Notes under the pieces: model-generated
Database searches by the model: none
The model's input: only the letters and a program-made list of their open reading frames with translations
What the model was told of the DNA's origin: nothing
Translations under genes and position numbers: made by a program
From: Heterocephalus glaber
Taxonomy: Eukaryota > Chordata > Mammalia > Rodentia > Bathyergidae
Assembly: GCF_000247695.1 (NCBI RefSeq)
Contig: NW_004624751.1
Location: 26,757,175-26,821,174 of the forward strand
DNA length: 64,000 nucleotides
Reading direction: 5' to 3'
Shown: positions 63,424 through 64,000 of the stretch, piece by piece
How the letters are laid out: every line of letters begins with the position of its first letter
How positions within the stretch are numbered: position 1 is the stretch's first letter

Positions 63424-63657
63424 CAGTAGTTCTAAAAGAGCAGTCTAGTCAGGTAATATCCACATCAACTAAAAATGCAAATCCTCTGCATGGTATTGGA
63501 GAAGTGATGGAGGCATTAAAAGAGATTGTTAGACTTCAACCCCAGAGTTTCTTGATTCATTCGGTGCAAGTTGGGGCCAAGCATGTTAATTCCTATGTTC
63601 TCAGGAGATGCTGGTGCTGATACTGCTGGTCTGGGAGTCACACTTTGAGAACCACTA
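63424..63657 (+). mobile_element. MER5-like hAT fossil, copy 2
   Basis: Starts 'cagtagttctaaaaga', has 'atgctggtgctgatactgct', and ends 'cactttgagaaccactag', matching the MER5A terminal and internal layout. Confidence 0.7.
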
Positions 63658-63667
63658 GTCAAGAACA

Positions 63668-63816
63668 AAACTTCTCAAACTCTAAGGAACATATGCTCAC
63701 ATGGGGATCTTATTAAAATGCACATTCTGATTCAGTAACTTGAGGGAGGGGCTGGAGCTTCTGAATTTCTAAGCAATCTTTTGATGATGCCAATGCTGTT
63801 AGTCCTCTGAGGATAC
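63668..63816 (+). mobile_element. MER5-like hAT fossil, copy 3 (ends decayed)
   Basis: 'aaacttctcaaactctaagg', 'aaaatgcacattctgattca' and 'gatgatgccaatgctgttag'. Lacks clear terminal repeats. Confidence 0.55.
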
Positions 63817-63909
63817 ATTGATTGCAAGAGGTCAAAATAGGAGAGTTGGAGTTGGAAAGGTAATTAGGCACTATATCATGAAGAACTTTGTAATATCAAT
63901 GATAATTTT

Positions 63910-64000
63910 AAATCAGTTTTTTAATTTATATATTAATTGGTACATTTTAGGTATACAATACATTTACATTTATCATTGGGTGTTTGTACCTGAACATGAT
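63910..64000 (-). repeat. possible further L1-type tail, cut by the window end
   Basis: 'ttaatttatatattaattgg', followed by 'tacattttaggtatacaata', weakly resembles the antisense L1 tails at 7960, 28240 and 56347. Confidence 0.3.

Larger units (their letters stand above)
50191..64000. other. intergenic DNA downstream of KLF12
   Basis: No conserved gene is recognisable. The region contains MIR relics, antisense L1-like fossils (54985-55560, 56049-56355), IDs (55813, 56116, 57429), a B1+ID dimer (61857-62044), a B1 (62541), a fossil LTR-like repeat (53930-54310), a Tigger-like element (52894), GA and TG microsatellites, a degenerate GGAAT-like tract, and three MER5-like copies in a row at the end. 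A 128-codon open frame on the minus strand (59045-59431) is discussed under findings. The stretch 50870-51020 (G-rich, then 'tgtacaaataaat' and an A-run) may be a short L1 3' tail. 51450-52350, 57550-59000 and 59750-60450 hold nothing I can name. Confidence 0.7.

Overview
This is a window of mammalian nuclear DNA, AT-rich and mostly non-coding. Interspersed repeats point to a rodent outside the mouse/rat group. The tRNA-derived ID SINE is abundant, with a diagnostic 'gatttagctcagtgg' A-box region and 'gttcgatcccc' B-box region. There are B1 elements and B1+ID dimers resembling B1-dID, and L1 3' ends. A castorimorph (beaver or kangaroo-rat type) or similar lineage is my best guess. That is an inference from SINE style, not proven.

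The only protein-coding gene I can support is the 3' end of KLF12 on the + strand, a Kruppel-like transcriptional repressor. Layout: 1-23158 is intron (more than 23 kb inside the window). 23159-23316 is the penultimate coding exon, with the linker, basic segment and zinc finger 1. 23317-40769 is a 17.45 kb intron. From 40770 the terminal exon encodes zinc fingers 2 and 3 and the C-terminus, with a stop at 40949-40951. A long 3' UTR of about 9.2 kb then runs to paired AATAAA signals at 50145 and 50164. About 50.2-64 kb is intergenic with no gene I can recognise.

The introns and the intergenic part hold fossil transposons: L1 fragments (one about 2.5 kb, 5'-truncated, carrying a nested ID), ID/B1/B1-ID SINEs, MIR and L2 relics, two MaLR-type LTRs, Tigger-like and MER5-like DNA transposon fossils, and several microsatellites. 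By contrast the 3' UTR is almost free of SINEs and L1, with only a probable MIR relic and a TTG microsatellite. This fits a long conserved regulatory UTR.

The two coding exons splice in matching phase (a Gly codon split G|GG) to give the three-finger CACCC-box DNA-binding domain. The 3' UTR carries candidate microRNA (miR-200 family) and Pumilio sites. I found no evidence of a new biological system. The most unusual item is a 3'-truncated, tail-less ID retrocopy at 56116-56175 with clear target-site duplications inside an older repeat.
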